Under the pieces are notes generated by a model. It made no database searches. It saw only the letters and a list, made by a program, of their open reading frames with translations, and was not told the DNA's origin. A stretch of 64,000 nt of DNA from CAG-791 sp963605745. GTDB lineage: Bacteria; Bacillota; Clostridia; Lachnospirales; Lachnospiraceae. The stretch spans positions 16,339 through 80,338 of the forward strand of contig CAVCWT010000009.1 of assembly GCA_963605745.1 (NCBI GenBank), given 5' to 3'. Below are positions 43,904 through 52,209 of this stretch, in pieces (position 1 is the first letter of the stretch; each line of letters opens with the position of its first letter). Both the position numbers and the translations under genes were made by a program.

Positions 43904-43987
43904 TTTTGCTGAATAACCGGTACAGCGTTTGCAAAATAACCGGACAGATAACGCAAAATGATTTTGCAGGTCGTTATCCGGCAATCG
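43904..43987 (-). repeat. Intergenic element, family E
   Basis: On the minus strand GTTATCTGTCCGGTTATTTT then GCAAACGCTGTACC. It includes the stem CCGG..GATAACG/CGTTATC..CGG around AAAAT-G-ATTTT. It lies between pheT and its probable terminator. The rest of 43664-44009 holds no gene that I recognise. Confidence 0.55.
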
Positions 43988-44009
43988 CTGCCCCGGCTCT
44001 CATCTCTTA

Positions 44010-46544
44010 TCAGGAGCGCAGCTCGATGCCCAGCTCCTCCAGGCCCTTCAGAATCTTCTTCATTGCCTTGTCGACCTCTTCGGTCTCCAGTGTCTTGTCC
44101 TTATGACGGAAGGTCAGGCTGTAGGCCATGGACTTGCAGCCGTCCTTTACCTGCGCACCCTCATACAGATCGAACAGGTGGTAGGATTCCAGGAGCTTCC
44201 CTCCTCTGACATCAATCACTTCCTCGATGGCTCCTGCGAATACCTCTTTGGGAACCACCATGGAGATATCACGGCTCATGGCCGGGAATTTCGCAATGCC
44301 CTCGTAGTGGTGTGAGAAGGATGCCTTCTCGAGGACGAGCTTGAGATCAATGCAGGCAATGTATGCCCGGTCGTTGATGCCGTAGGCTTTGGCAACCTGC
44401 GGATGAACCTCGCCAAGGAATCCGACGGTCGTATTCACGGCTGCGCCTTTGGGGCCGCCGTGAGGATCTGAGAGGATCAGCAGTGCCTGACGTCCCGGAT
44501 GCAGATACGGCTTTCCTGCCTCAGGATCGCACAGAACCTTCTCCTTCACGCCTGCAGAGCGGATGAAATCCTCTGCAACACCCTTTAACGTATAGAAATC
44601 ACCCTCGCCGTAAAAGCCCATGGTCAGCTGCGGTCTCTCATCCGGATAATCGGTCAAAGGCAGCTGATCTGCCAGATAAATCTTGCCCAGATCAAAGAGC
44701 TTCACATTCTTGTTGCGGCGCGCATAGTTCGTGCCAAGGGAGGTCAGGATGGAATTTACCATCTGCGTACGCATCACAGAGAAGTCCTCGCCGAGAGGAT
44801 TGGAGATCTTAATCGCTGTTCTCTCCTTGGCATCCTCTGCCAGCTTCAACGTATCGAACACCTTCGGACTCTCAAAGGAGAACGTATCCGCCTCGGAATA
44901 GCCATAGTCCATGGCAACGGTTCTCGCAATATCCTGCAGCTTCATCATCGGCTGCAGTCCTCCGACCGTTGCTGCGCTCGCCGGCAGCGTTGACGGAATC
45001 TTGTCATAGCCATCAAACCGGGCCACTTCCTCTGCAATGTCACACATTGCCTTCAGATCCTGACGGAAGGAAGGAATGATCAGCTCCTTGGTGCTCTCCT
45101 CGTAGGTCAGACCGGATCTGGTAAAGATGTCCAGCATTCTCTCTTCACTATACTGCGTTCCAAGGTATGCGTTGATCTTCTCCGGCTCAAAGGCGATTCT
45201 GCGCAGCTGGGGCAGTTCTTCATGAACATCTACGTAGGTCTTTGCGACCTTTCCGCAGCCGAGCTCTTCCATCAGCTGGCAGGCACGGTTCATGGCATCC
45301 AGCGCATTGTAGGGATCCAGGCCCTTTTCAAAGATGGCCGATGCCTCGGTGCGCAGACCGATTCTCTTCGAAGACTTGCGGATGTTGGTTCCATTGAAGG
45401 TTGCCGCCTCAAAGAGAACCGTCTTTACATTCTCGGTGATCATGGAATCCTCACCGCCCATGATGCCGGCAATGCCAACCGGACGCTCTGCGTCGTTGAT
45501 CATGAGGACGTCCTTGTCCAGGAGACGTTCCTGCTCGTCCAGTGTCACAAATGTGTCACCGTCTGCCGCTCTCTTTACAATAATCTTTCCGCCGTGAATG
45601 GTATCATAGTCATAGGCGTGCATGGGCTGACCATATTCCATCATGACAAAATTGGTGATATCTACCAGATTGTTGATGGGACGAATGCCGTAATTGGCAA
45701 GGCGTCTCTGCATCCAGCGAGGGCTCGGTCCGATCTTCACATCCGTGCAGATTGCTGCCACATAGCGCGTGCACAGATCCTTGTCCTCGATGGTGACCTC
45801 CACATAATCCGAGGTGTCCTTCTCGCCCTCGTGCCGCACCTCGACAACCGGGGGAACGAACGGCTTTTCAAAGGTAACCGCAGCCTCTCTTGCAATTCCC
45901 AGGATGGAATAGCAGTCCACACGGTTGGAGGTAATCTCATATTCAAAGCTGGTGTCATGCAGACCCAGAGCCTCGATGGCATCGCTGCCCAGCTCGAGCT
46001 CTTGTGCCTGATCCTTGGGGAAGACATAGATGCCGTCCTCCGGCGCCTCCGGATACATATCACGGCTTGCGCCCAGCTCCTCAATGCCGCACATCATGCC
46101 GGCACTGGGCAGTCCTCTCATCTTGCCGGACTTGATCTTAAAGCCTTCCGCGGGCGGAACCTCTCCGTCATGTCCTGCTGCCACACGGCCACCGTTTAAG
46201 CAGGTCGGGATCACATCGCCAACCTGCAGGTTCTGCGCACTGGTAACGATCTGAATGCAGTTGGCCGTTTCTGCGCTGTGCTCTGCAAGGCCGTCTGTTT
46301 CCTCCGTATAGCCGCCTTCTGCATAGGCACTTCCGATTCCGATGCGGCAAACCCAGAGCTTATCAGCATCGGGGTGCTTCTCCATTGCCTCGACGCGGCC
46401 GACCACAATCTTCTCGCAGTTATGGTCGAGTCTCTTCCAGTTCTCAACCTTTGTGCCGGAAAGCGTCATCTCGTCATAATATTCCTTGTCCGTGCAATCC
46501 AGCTCCGGAACATAATCCTTAATCCAGGAAAGTGGTGTATTCAT
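44010..46544 (-). CDS. pheT: Phenylalanyl-tRNA synthetase beta subunit
   Basis: A 844-residue subunit of the alpha2-beta2 enzyme. The N-terminus LSWIKDYVPELDC is followed by the EMAP/tRNA-binding domain (EKIVVGRVEAMEKHPDADKLWVCRI), the B3/B4 editing domain (RPINNLVDITNFVMMEYGQPMHAYD), the B5 domain (near 400-480), the core-like region (DLGKIYL) and the C-terminal anticodon-binding ferredoxin fold (FPAMSRDISMVVPKEV, LFDLYEG). Length is slightly above usual (about 800), partly from an inserted 35-residue stretch in the EMAP domain (near residues 73-95). Confidence 0.97.
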   Translation of the reverse strand: MNTPLSWIKDYVPELDCTDKEYYDEMTLSGTKVENWKRLDHNCEKIVVGRVEAMEKHPDADKLWVCRIGIGSAYAEGGYTEETDGLAEHSAETANCIQIVTSAQNLQVGDVIPTCLNGGRVAAGHDGEVPPAEGFKIKSGKMRGLPSAGMMCGIEELGASRDMYPEAPEDGIYVFPKDQAQELELGSDAIEALGLHDTSFEYEITSNRVDCYSILGIAREAAVTFEKPFVPPVVEVRHEGEKDTSDYVEVTIEDKDLCTRYVAAICTDVKIGPSPRWMQRRLANYGIRPINNLVDITNFVMMEYGQPMHAYDYDTIHGGKIIVKRAADGDTFVTLDEQERLLDKDVLMINDAERPVGIAGIMGGEDSMITENVKTVLFEAATFNGTNIRKSSKRIGLRTEASAIFEKGLDPYNALDAMNRACQLMEELGCGKVAKTYVDVHEELPQLRRIAFEPEKINAYLGTQYSEERMLDIFTRSGLTYEESTKELIIPSFRQDLKAMCDIAEEVARFDGYDKIPSTLPASAATVGGLQPMMKLQDIARTVAMDYGYSEADTFSFESPKVFDTLKLAEDAKERTAIKISNPLGEDFSVMRTQMVNSILTSLGTNYARRNKNVKLFDLGKIYLADQLPLTDYPDERPQLTMGFYGEGDFYTLKGVAEDFIRSAGVKEKVLCDPEAGKPYLHPGRQALLILSDPHGGPKGAAVNTTVGFLGEVHPQVAKAYGINDRAYIACIDLKLVLEKASFSHHYEGIAKFPAMSRDISMVVPKEVFAGAIEEVIDVRGGKLLESYHLFDLYEGAQVKDGCKSMAYSLTFRHKDKTLETEEVDKAMKKILKGLEELGIELRS

Positions 46545-46570
46545 TTGATTCTCCTAAATATGCTGCGATA

Positions 46571-46617
46571 CCAACACAGCGTTTTCCAATAACCGAGCAG
46601 TTATTCAGCAAACGCTG
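46571..46617 (-). repeat. Intergenic hairpin of family E between pheS and pheT
   Basis: CAGCGTTT..AATAAC and GTTATT..AAACGCTG form a long stem at about 46577-46612, just before the pheT start. The sequence resembles the other GTTATT/AAACGCTG elements. Confidence 0.55.
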
Positions 46618-46720
46618 CACCAGGGTCAAGCCTTCCGAAATGCCGATAAGAGCCTGCTCTCACCAGGAGGATTAACCCCAGTATCACACTCTGCAGTAAC
46701 AGTCACATGCGCTGACCCGA

Positions 46721-46785
46721 ACGGATCAGGACGGATCAGAACTGATCAGAACCGATCGGAACGGATCAGAACTGATCGATAAATC
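46721..46785. repeat. Ten-base tandem repeat at the 3' end of pheS
   Basis: About six consecutive 10-mers of the form GAACYGATCR (for example GAACGGATCA, GAACTGATCA, GAACCGATCG) run into the last codons and stop of pheS at 46766. Confidence 0.85.
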
Positions 46786-47788
46786 TCTTATCATTCTCGT
46801 AGAGAAGGCGCATGTCGTCGATCTCGTACTTCAGAAGAGCAATGCGCTCCAGGCCAACGCCAAAGGCAAAGCCGGAATACACCTCAGGATCAATCTGGCT
46901 CATCTCCAGAACGTGCGGGTGCACCATTCCACAGCCAAGGATCTCGATCCAACCCTCGTTCTTGCAGAAGCTGCAGCCCTTGCCGCCGCACTTATAGCAG
47001 GAGACATCCATCTCTGCAGAAGGCTCCGTGAACGGGAAATGATGCGGGCGGAAACGAACCTTTGTGTCCTCACCAAAGATCGATTTAGCAAACTCGGCCA
47101 GGGTTCCCTTCAGATCAGCAAAGGTAATGCCCTTGTCGATCACCAGACCCTCAACCTGGTGGAATACCGGGCTGTGTGTGGCATCCACTTCATCAGCACG
47201 ATAAACACGACCGGGCGCGATCATTCGAATCGGAATTCTGCCCTTTTCCATCTCATGAATCTGGGTGCCGGAGGTCTGCGTGCGCAGCAGCATCTCGCCG
47301 TTGATGTAAAAGGTATCCTGTTCGTCCTTTGCCGGGTGATCGGCCGGAATGTTGAGTGCCTCAAAATTGTAGTAGTCCTTCTCAATTTCCGGTCCCTCTA
47401 CAACCTCGTAGCCCATGCCGATAAAGACCTCTTCGATCTCACGAAGAGCTACTGTATTCGGATGAAGATGTCCTCTTGTCTCCTTTTTTGCAGGAAGCGT
47501 AACGTCAATCTTTTCTGCCTTGAGACGTTCTGCAAGAAGCTTGTCCTCGATTTCCTTCTGATGTGCGCTGATGGCATCCTCAATGCGGCTTCTGGTCTCA
47601 TTGACCATCTGTCCCACCTTCGGGCGCTCCTCTGCTGCTACATCCTTCATTCCCTTCAGAATGCTGGTGAGCTGTCCTTTTTTGCCCAGGAAATCAACTT
47701 TAATCTGATTGATTTCCTCCGGAGAGAATGCCTTCTCGAGACGCTCTCTTGCTTCCTGCCGGATCCGTTCCAGATCTTCTTGAATCAT
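46766..47788 (-). CDS. pheS: Phenylalanyl-tRNA synthetase alpha subunit
   Basis: A 340-residue catalytic subunit. The N-terminal coiled coil (1-90) is followed by the class II core: GYEVVEGPEIEKDYYNFEALNIP (motif 1), RTQTSGTQIHEM, YRADEVDATHSPVFHQVEGLVID (motif 2), and FAFGVGLERIALLKYEIDDMR (motif 3). Start 47788 has GGAG seven bases upstream; the longer frame has an Arg-rich, non-family extension. pheT follows 221 bp downstream after a repeat and a hairpin. Confidence 0.97.
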   Translation of the reverse strand: MIQEDLERIRQEARERLEKAFSPEEINQIKVDFLGKKGQLTSILKGMKDVAAEERPKVGQMVNETRSRIEDAISAHQKEIEDKLLAERLKAEKIDVTLPAKKETRGHLHPNTVALREIEEVFIGMGYEVVEGPEIEKDYYNFEALNIPADHPAKDEQDTFYINGEMLLRTQTSGTQIHEMEKGRIPIRMIAPGRVYRADEVDATHSPVFHQVEGLVIDKGITFADLKGTLAEFAKSIFGEDTKVRFRPHHFPFTEPSAEMDVSCYKCGGKGCSFCKNEGWIEILGCGMVHPHVLEMSQIDPEVYSGFAFGVGLERIALLKYEIDDMRLLYENDKRFIDQF

Positions 47789-47887
47789 ATATCTTCTCCT
47801 TCTATCGGAAGGCCGGCTTCTGCGCCGTCTCCCGTTCATTGATGATTCTGAAGCCCAGCGCCGCAAGGCACTGGTCAGACAGAGTCA

Positions 47888-47916
47888 ATTATACATATAA
47901 TTTCAGTAATTGCCAG
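47888..47916 (-). promoter_or_regulatory. Candidate pheST promoter
   Basis: On the minus strand CTGGCA (47916-47911), 17 bases, TATAAT (47893-47888), about 100 bases before the pheS start. No T-box sequence is found in this leader. Confidence 0.5.
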
Positions 47917-47946
47917 CCTGAACCGGATGCTGTGCGATTCCCGCAG

Positions 47947-48054
47947 TTGCCTCCGGCAGGTCCTTGCGCAGATGCCCGCTGTGGGTACGCCGCGCTGACT
48001 TACGTCAGCAGACAGCTGGATACTCTCGCGCCGCCCTGCCTCCGGCAGCTGCAT
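47947..48054 (+). repeat. Diverged family B element (B3)
   Basis: The left module GGCAGGTCCTTGCGCAGATG and the right module GATACTCTCGCGCCGCCCTG correspond to the two modules of the 181-bp element at 49659. The middle part is replaced by a short hairpin GCTGAC-TTAC-GTCAGC. It lies between pheS and the ADP-ribosylglycohydrolase-family gene. Confidence 0.6.
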
Positions 48055-48071
48055 GAACTGCATTCGTTCCG

Positions 48072-49226
48072 TCATACACCTGCGAATACAATGCGCCAGG
48101 CCCTCTGCACAGCTTCTACCATCAGATCGTACATTTCCAGGTGCTGCTCTAAAAAGCCCTGCATTCCGTATACACGGTCGAGCTGCGCACTGACCGCCTC
48201 GTAGCCCTGCCACGCGCCCAGAAGGTTTCCTGTCAAAGATCCGATGGTGTCTGACACTCCGCTTTGGTTCACAGCCGCATGGATGGCCGTATAGAAATCA
48301 TTTTGATACCGCATCGCAATATAGATTGCCATGGCCAGTGCAGAGTCCGCTGTCACACCCTTTCCCAGCCTTGCCAGCGCTGTCCCCGGCTTCATAGCAG
48401 GAGTCATGGCCATCTGAATGGCCTTTTCAATCAGAGCAATGAACTCCGGCAGCTCCTTGATCCCCCGGAACTGCTGCTCCACCTGATACAAGGCATTGAG
48501 CATGAGACGTTCCAGCGTCGGATCTGCCTGCGTCCGGTAGGTCATCCGGTGAATGATCTCTGCCAGAAGCGCCGCCGGAAGCCACCCCAGAGGATTGCCG
48601 TGGGTAATTGCCGCACCTCTTGCTGCAACCAATGCGACGCTCTCTGCCCGAAGATTGTAATTCTCATCATTTAAAAGGAGGCCGATCGGTGCGCAGCGCA
48701 TGACTGCGTCGCACTCCTTGCTGTCATTGATCGGATTCTCCAGAGTCCCCCGCTTCTTCATATTGAACATGTCCCGCGGATTGTCGATGTTCACGAACTG
48801 CCTGGTCAATGCCGCCAGACTGGTGCGCCCGGGCGTTCGTTGCCCCTTCAGGCGAGGATCCGAATAAATCGAGGTAAAGGCTCTGGAATAATGCAGCCTT
48901 GACTGCTGCGTTGCAAACCAGTCAAGGTAAGCCCGGTCCAGATAAACCTCTGCTCTGGCATCGGTTCCGTGTTCCCTCGCCCGTTTCATTCCGGTTGTCA
49001 GCCCGTCCAGCGTAAACAACGTCATCTGCGTATCATCACTGACAAGAGCCCTTCCGTTCGGTCCCAGCTCCAGTCCCACAATGCCGTGATTCCCGTAGCG
49101 CTCTACAATCTCCGGAAGCGTCATGAATTCCACAGGAAAGCCCAGAGCATCGCCAAAGGCGCCGCCCAGAATGCACCCCATGAATATGTTGTAAAAACGA
49201 CCTGTCGGATCCTGCATACCCCTCAC
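48072..49226 (-). CDS. ADP-ribosylglycohydrolase family protein with altered metal site
   Basis: A 384-residue DraG-like protein; relatives remove ADP-ribose from proteins or small molecules using two Mg2+ ions. GCILGGAFGDALGFPVEF and LVSDDTQMTLFTLDGL carry the first metal motif intact. In the second, normally GDSDS/T, the sequence is NQSGVSDTIGSLTGNLLGA, with Val in place of the first Asp. Activity may therefore be reduced or changed. GTG 49226 has AAAGG upstream; ATG 49217 is the alternative. Confidence 0.88.
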   Translation of the reverse strand: MRGMQDPTGRFYNIFMGCILGGAFGDALGFPVEFMTLPEIVERYGNHGIVGLELGPNGRALVSDDTQMTLFTLDGLTTGMKRAREHGTDARAEVYLDRAYLDWFATQQSRLHYSRAFTSIYSDPRLKGQRTPGRTSLAALTRQFVNIDNPRDMFNMKKRGTLENPINDSKECDAVMRCAPIGLLLNDENYNLRAESVALVAARGAAITHGNPLGWLPAALLAEIIHRMTYRTQADPTLERLMLNALYQVEQQFRGIKELPEFIALIEKAIQMAMTPAMKPGTALARLGKGVTADSALAMAIYIAMRYQNDFYTAIHAAVNQSGVSDTIGSLTGNLLGAWQGYEAVSAQLDRVYGMQGFLEQHLEMYDLMVEAVQRAWRIVFAGV

Positions 49227-49316
49227 TGTACCTTTGCTTGCCTTTGCTCTATCCCTTTGCTTATCCTTGCCCTGTATCTTTGTTCTTTCTCTTCACCCCG
49301 GCTCATCCGGGTGACC

Positions 49317-49349
49317 AAGGAAAAGGCAGGCTTTTCAGCCTGCCTTTTC
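49317..49349 (-). terminator. Hairpin with U-tract, bidirectional, upstream of the ADP-ribosylglycohydrolase gene
   Basis: AAAAGGCAGGCT and AGCCTGCCTTTT pair around TTTC, with T on both flanks. It may end transcripts arriving from ppk. The rest of 49350-49658 holds no gene; a fragment resembling the family A end (GCGAACAGATACAAC) is near 49374. Confidence 0.65.
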
Positions 49350-49658
49350 TCAACACAACATATCCGTCCAGCGAACAGATACAACAAACTTCTCTGCAAA
49401 AGCCCATCGGCCCTGCGTACTTTGACTCCTAGCCTCGGCCAGGTGGGTGCCCTCATCAGAACTTATTGCCATCCCCGAATCCGTCTCCGGACTCTCCGCC
49501 ACAGCGGGGGCGCGGCAGCCATGCTGCACTTTTGGGTTCCCGTTTAAAGTATTTGTAGGTTCAAAATATCGCAGGAAAAATGCTCCTGGGCTGAACTCAG
49601 TATACCAATGTCACTGCGCCTTGTCCATGGCGGATTCTGCCGCGTACACTGTGTTATT

Positions 49659-49839
49659 GTCCACACATCTGCCATCAGCGGGTCCTGGCGGAGATGTCCG
49701 CTTCAGGGACGCTTCTCAGCTCCGTTCGCAAGACCTAGCAGCACTAAGTTTGCAAAGGACGCTCACAAGTGCTGAGGCTTGCGAAAGGTCCTGAAGCCGG
49801 ACATTCTGCCGCCACCCTGCTTCTGGCAGGCGTGTGGAC
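49659..49839 (+). repeat. Family B long-hairpin element, full copy B2 (181 bp)
   Basis: GTCCACAC (49659-49666) and GTGTGGAC (49832-49839) close the element. Inside, GGGTCCTGGCGGAGATGTCC opposes GGACATTCTGCCGCCACCC, and TTCGCAAG opposes CTTGCGAA. It is the inverted counterpart of 11489-11669 and ends 19 bases before the ppk stop codon. Confidence 0.85.
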
Positions 49840-49857
49840 AGCACCGGGTCCTGTTCT

Positions 49858-52143
49858 TCAGCCTTCGCTGTGGTGCTCGGCCGGAATGAACAGACGCTCC
49901 TCTTTGATCACATCTCTTGCCTTCTCGGCCGCTTTTTTAGCCTCCTCGGAGAATACCAGCTGCGAATTCACCTTTTCCTTGCCGCGGCGGTCTACCTTTT
50001 CATAGGTGCCGTCTTTTTGCATAATGCTCGCCTGTTCGGTATCCGCCAGCTCCGTTTCCAGGATGTGCCATGCCTTGTCTTTTACGTGTTCCTCCTCGAG
50101 CGGGAATACGATCTCGACGCGGCGGTCGAGGTTTCTGGGCATCCAGTCGGCCGAACCTGCGTAGAATTCGCGGTGCCCGCCGTTTTCGAACATAAAGATT
50201 CGTGCATGCTCCAGATAGTTTCCGACGATGGATCGCACGGTGATGTTCTCGGATACTCCGGGAATTCCGGTTCGGAGGCAGCAGATGCCGCGCACAATGA
50301 GCTCAATGGGAACACCGGCTGTGCTGGCTTTATAGAGTGCCTCGATGATATCGGGATCGCACAGCGAATTCATTTTCGCAACGATCCGTGCCGGCTCTCC
50401 TCTTCTCGCATTTTCTGCCTCCCGCCCGATGAGCTCGACAAAGCGGTCCTTCATCCACAAGGGTGCCAGAATGAGGCGATTCCAGGATCTGGGCTCGGAA
50501 TATCCGCTGAGCATATTGAATACTGCCGTTGCATCCTCGCCAAAGGGCTCCTTGCAGGTCAGAAGGCCGACATCGGTATAGAGCTTTGCCGTGGTGTCAT
50601 TGTAGTTGCCGGTTGCAAGGTGTACATAGCGCCGGATTCCGTCCTCTTCTCTTCGCACCACCAGCGTGATCTTGGAATGGGTCTTTAAGCCCACGAGGCC
50701 GTAGATCACGTGGCAGCCTGCTTTTTCGAGCATTCTGGCCCAGACGATATTGTTCTCTTCATCGAACCTGGCCTTGAGCTCCACCAGTACGGTGACCTGC
50801 TTGCCGTTGTCTGCTGCCTTGGCAAGGGCCGCTACAATCGGTGAATTGCCGCTGACACGGTACAATGTCTGTTTGATAGCCAGAACGTCCGGATCCACGG
50901 CTGCCTTTGCAACAAAATCGACGACCGGCTGAAAGGTCTCATACGGATGACTTAAGAAAATATCGCCCTTTCGAATCTGCTCGAACAGATCGCACCCTTC
51001 CGGCAGTGCCGGAATCTCCTGCGGCGCATTGTAACGATGCTCATGAAGATCCTCATATCCCTCCACCTTGCGTACCTTGGACAGGAAGGTCAGATCCAAG
51101 GGGCCGTCAATGCGGAAGATTTCCTTTTGGTTCAGCTCCAGCTCCTCTTCCAGGATCTGCACCAGTCGCTCATCTGCCTCGGCCTCAATTTCCAGACGAA
51201 TGGCCTCGCCGTGCCGGCGCTGTTTGAGTGACTTTTCAATCTCCTTTAACAGGTCCTCAGCCTCATCCTCGTCAATATCCATGTCGGCATTGCGCATGAT
51301 GCGGAAGGGAGCTGTGCCGATCACATCATACCGCTGGAACAGCTGTCCCAGATAGCCGCGGATGATGGTCTCGAGCAGGATCACTCTGGTGCGAACGTGC
51401 CCGTTTCCCTGCGCATTCTCGTCTTCCGTTTCTGCCGGACTCTCCGGCAGACGAATCACGCGAGGCAGAACCGACGGAACCTGCACCGTTGCGAATTCCA
51501 GGCTGTCCTTTTCACTCTTTAAGGCCTTCTTGCCCTTTTTGGTATGTGACAATATGCCGGGGCCCGCATTCTCCTTCCTCTTCAAAAGTGCACCGATGTT
51601 CAGCGATTTGTTCAGAATGAGCGGAAACGGTCTTGAGGAGTCTACTGCCATCGGTGTAATGACAGGATAAACCTCCGTTTCAAAGTATTCGTCGATGAAT
51701 TCCTTTTCCTCTTCGGTCAGCTGCTGGAGCTGCGTCACAATCGTGATGCCCTCCTCGCGAAGAGCCGGAATGATCTGCCGGTTCAGCGTTGTGTATTGGA
51801 GCTCGATAAACTCATGGGTCTGTTCGAGAACAGCGCTCAGCTGCTCCTGCGCAGACATTCCGGAAATGTCCTTTTTGGTATAGCCCGCCTTGCACATATC
51901 CTGAAGCGATGCCACGCGCACCATGAAGAACTCATCCAGGTTCGAGGCCGTAATCGAAAGAAAATTCAGCCGCTCCATGAGCGGATTCTCCTTGCTCCTC
52001 GCCTCGCCAAGGCATCTTCGATTAAACTGCAGCCAGGACAGCTCGCGGTTCTGGTAATAGGCTGGATCTCTCCAGTTGATCTTCTGTCTGTCGTTTGCTT
52101 CGATCTGCTCGTTTTCTTTTTTCTTATCCGATTTATCAGACAT
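49858..52143 (-). CDS. ppk: Polyphosphate kinase 1
   Basis: A 761-residue enzyme that reversibly makes polyphosphate from ATP. Order: N domain (NRELSWLQFNRRCLGEA), H domain, C1 (LAIKQTLYRVSGNSPIVAAL, then GLKTHSKITLVVRRE with a catalytic-type His), C2 (RGICCLRTGIPGVSENI and YAGSADWMPRNLDRRVEIVFP). A 25-residue insertion near 215 (PGILSHTKKGKK) and a charged N-terminus (MSDKSDKKKENEQ) make it longer than usual. It forms a unit with the ppx gene upstream. Confidence 0.97.
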   Translation of the reverse strand: MSDKSDKKKENEQIEANDRQKINWRDPAYYQNRELSWLQFNRRCLGEARSKENPLMERLNFLSITASNLDEFFMVRVASLQDMCKAGYTKKDISGMSAQEQLSAVLEQTHEFIELQYTTLNRQIIPALREEGITIVTQLQQLTEEEKEFIDEYFETEVYPVITPMAVDSSRPFPLILNKSLNIGALLKRKENAGPGILSHTKKGKKALKSEKDSLEFATVQVPSVLPRVIRLPESPAETEDENAQGNGHVRTRVILLETIIRGYLGQLFQRYDVIGTAPFRIMRNADMDIDEDEAEDLLKEIEKSLKQRRHGEAIRLEIEAEADERLVQILEEELELNQKEIFRIDGPLDLTFLSKVRKVEGYEDLHEHRYNAPQEIPALPEGCDLFEQIRKGDIFLSHPYETFQPVVDFVAKAAVDPDVLAIKQTLYRVSGNSPIVAALAKAADNGKQVTVLVELKARFDEENNIVWARMLEKAGCHVIYGLVGLKTHSKITLVVRREEDGIRRYVHLATGNYNDTTAKLYTDVGLLTCKEPFGEDATAVFNMLSGYSEPRSWNRLILAPLWMKDRFVELIGREAENARRGEPARIVAKMNSLCDPDIIEALYKASTAGVPIELIVRGICCLRTGIPGVSENITVRSIVGNYLEHARIFMFENGGHREFYAGSADWMPRNLDRRVEIVFPLEEEHVKDKAWHILETELADTEQASIMQKDGTYEKVDRRGKEKVNSQLVFSEEAKKAAEKARDVIKEERLFIPAEHHSEG

Positions 52144-52209
52144 GGCTGCCTCCCGTTCTCTTCCCCATCCGAATGGGTTGGTTTCTCTGATATCTGGTCA
52201 AACGCCCTT

